The position numbers and the translations under genes were made by a program. This document shows, one piece after another, positions 6,330 through 6,400 of a stretch of DNA of 6,400 nt (its first letter is position 1; each line of letters starts with the position of its first letter). The stretch is from Candidatus Latescibacterota bacterium (GTDB lineage Bacteria > JAAXHH01), in NCBI GenBank assembly GCA_022821935.1, contig JAJECR010000319.1:1-6400 (forward strand), written 5' to 3'. The notes beneath the pieces are model-generated. The model ran no database searches, was not told the origin of the DNA, and was given only the letters and a program-made list of their open reading frames with translations.

Positions 6330-6400
6330 CCGCAGGATCAGGTTCGTATTCAAACGGTCATGGCCTTGTCCGGTACTTTTGGTCACGGGAGGAGTTCCGA

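Overview
The window holds five complete protein genes on GC-rich DNA, with no RNA genes, CRISPR array, insertion sequence or phage signal. Its lipobox-bearing Tat substrate, TRAP-type solute receptor, lamin-tail protein with a FlgD-like C-terminus, and mixture of conserved metabolic genes suggest the chromosome of an uncultured Gram-negative bacterium. An FCB-type lineage such as Latescibacterota or Gemmatimonadota would fit, but that placement is a low-confidence inference from gene style, not from a marker gene.

Layout: on the minus strand, reading right to left from 4042, lie a secreted double lamin-tail-domain protein with a long Pro/Glu linker (2282-4042), a divergent ribose-phosphate pyrophosphokinase (1217-2164), and a TakP-like TRAP transporter substrate-binding lipoprotein (3-1121). 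On the plus strand, transcribed divergently from the lamin-tail gene, is gcvT, the glycine-cleavage T-protein (4206-5303). Converging on it, with only 7 bases between the two stop codons, is a minus-strand PfkB-family sugar or nucleoside kinase (5311-6282). Intergenic gaps are short: 95, 117, 163 and 7 bases. The 118 bases right of the kinase start hold a short tandem repeat and a possible hairpin over the kinase ribosome-binding site.

The genes do not form one obvious pathway. Prs makes PRPP for nucleotide, His and Trp synthesis, GcvT feeds one-carbon units into folate, the PfkB kinase phosphorylates an unknown sugar or nucleoside, and the TRAP receptor captures a carboxylate, probably a 2-oxo acid. 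The three left-hand genes share a strand, but a candidate promoter in front of prs argues against a strict single operon. This reads as an ordinary chromosomal housekeeping and accessory stretch. I see no convincing new multi-gene system. The points worth a second look are the architecture of the lamin-tail protein, the substituted active-site residues of Prs, and the structured leader of the kinase gene.
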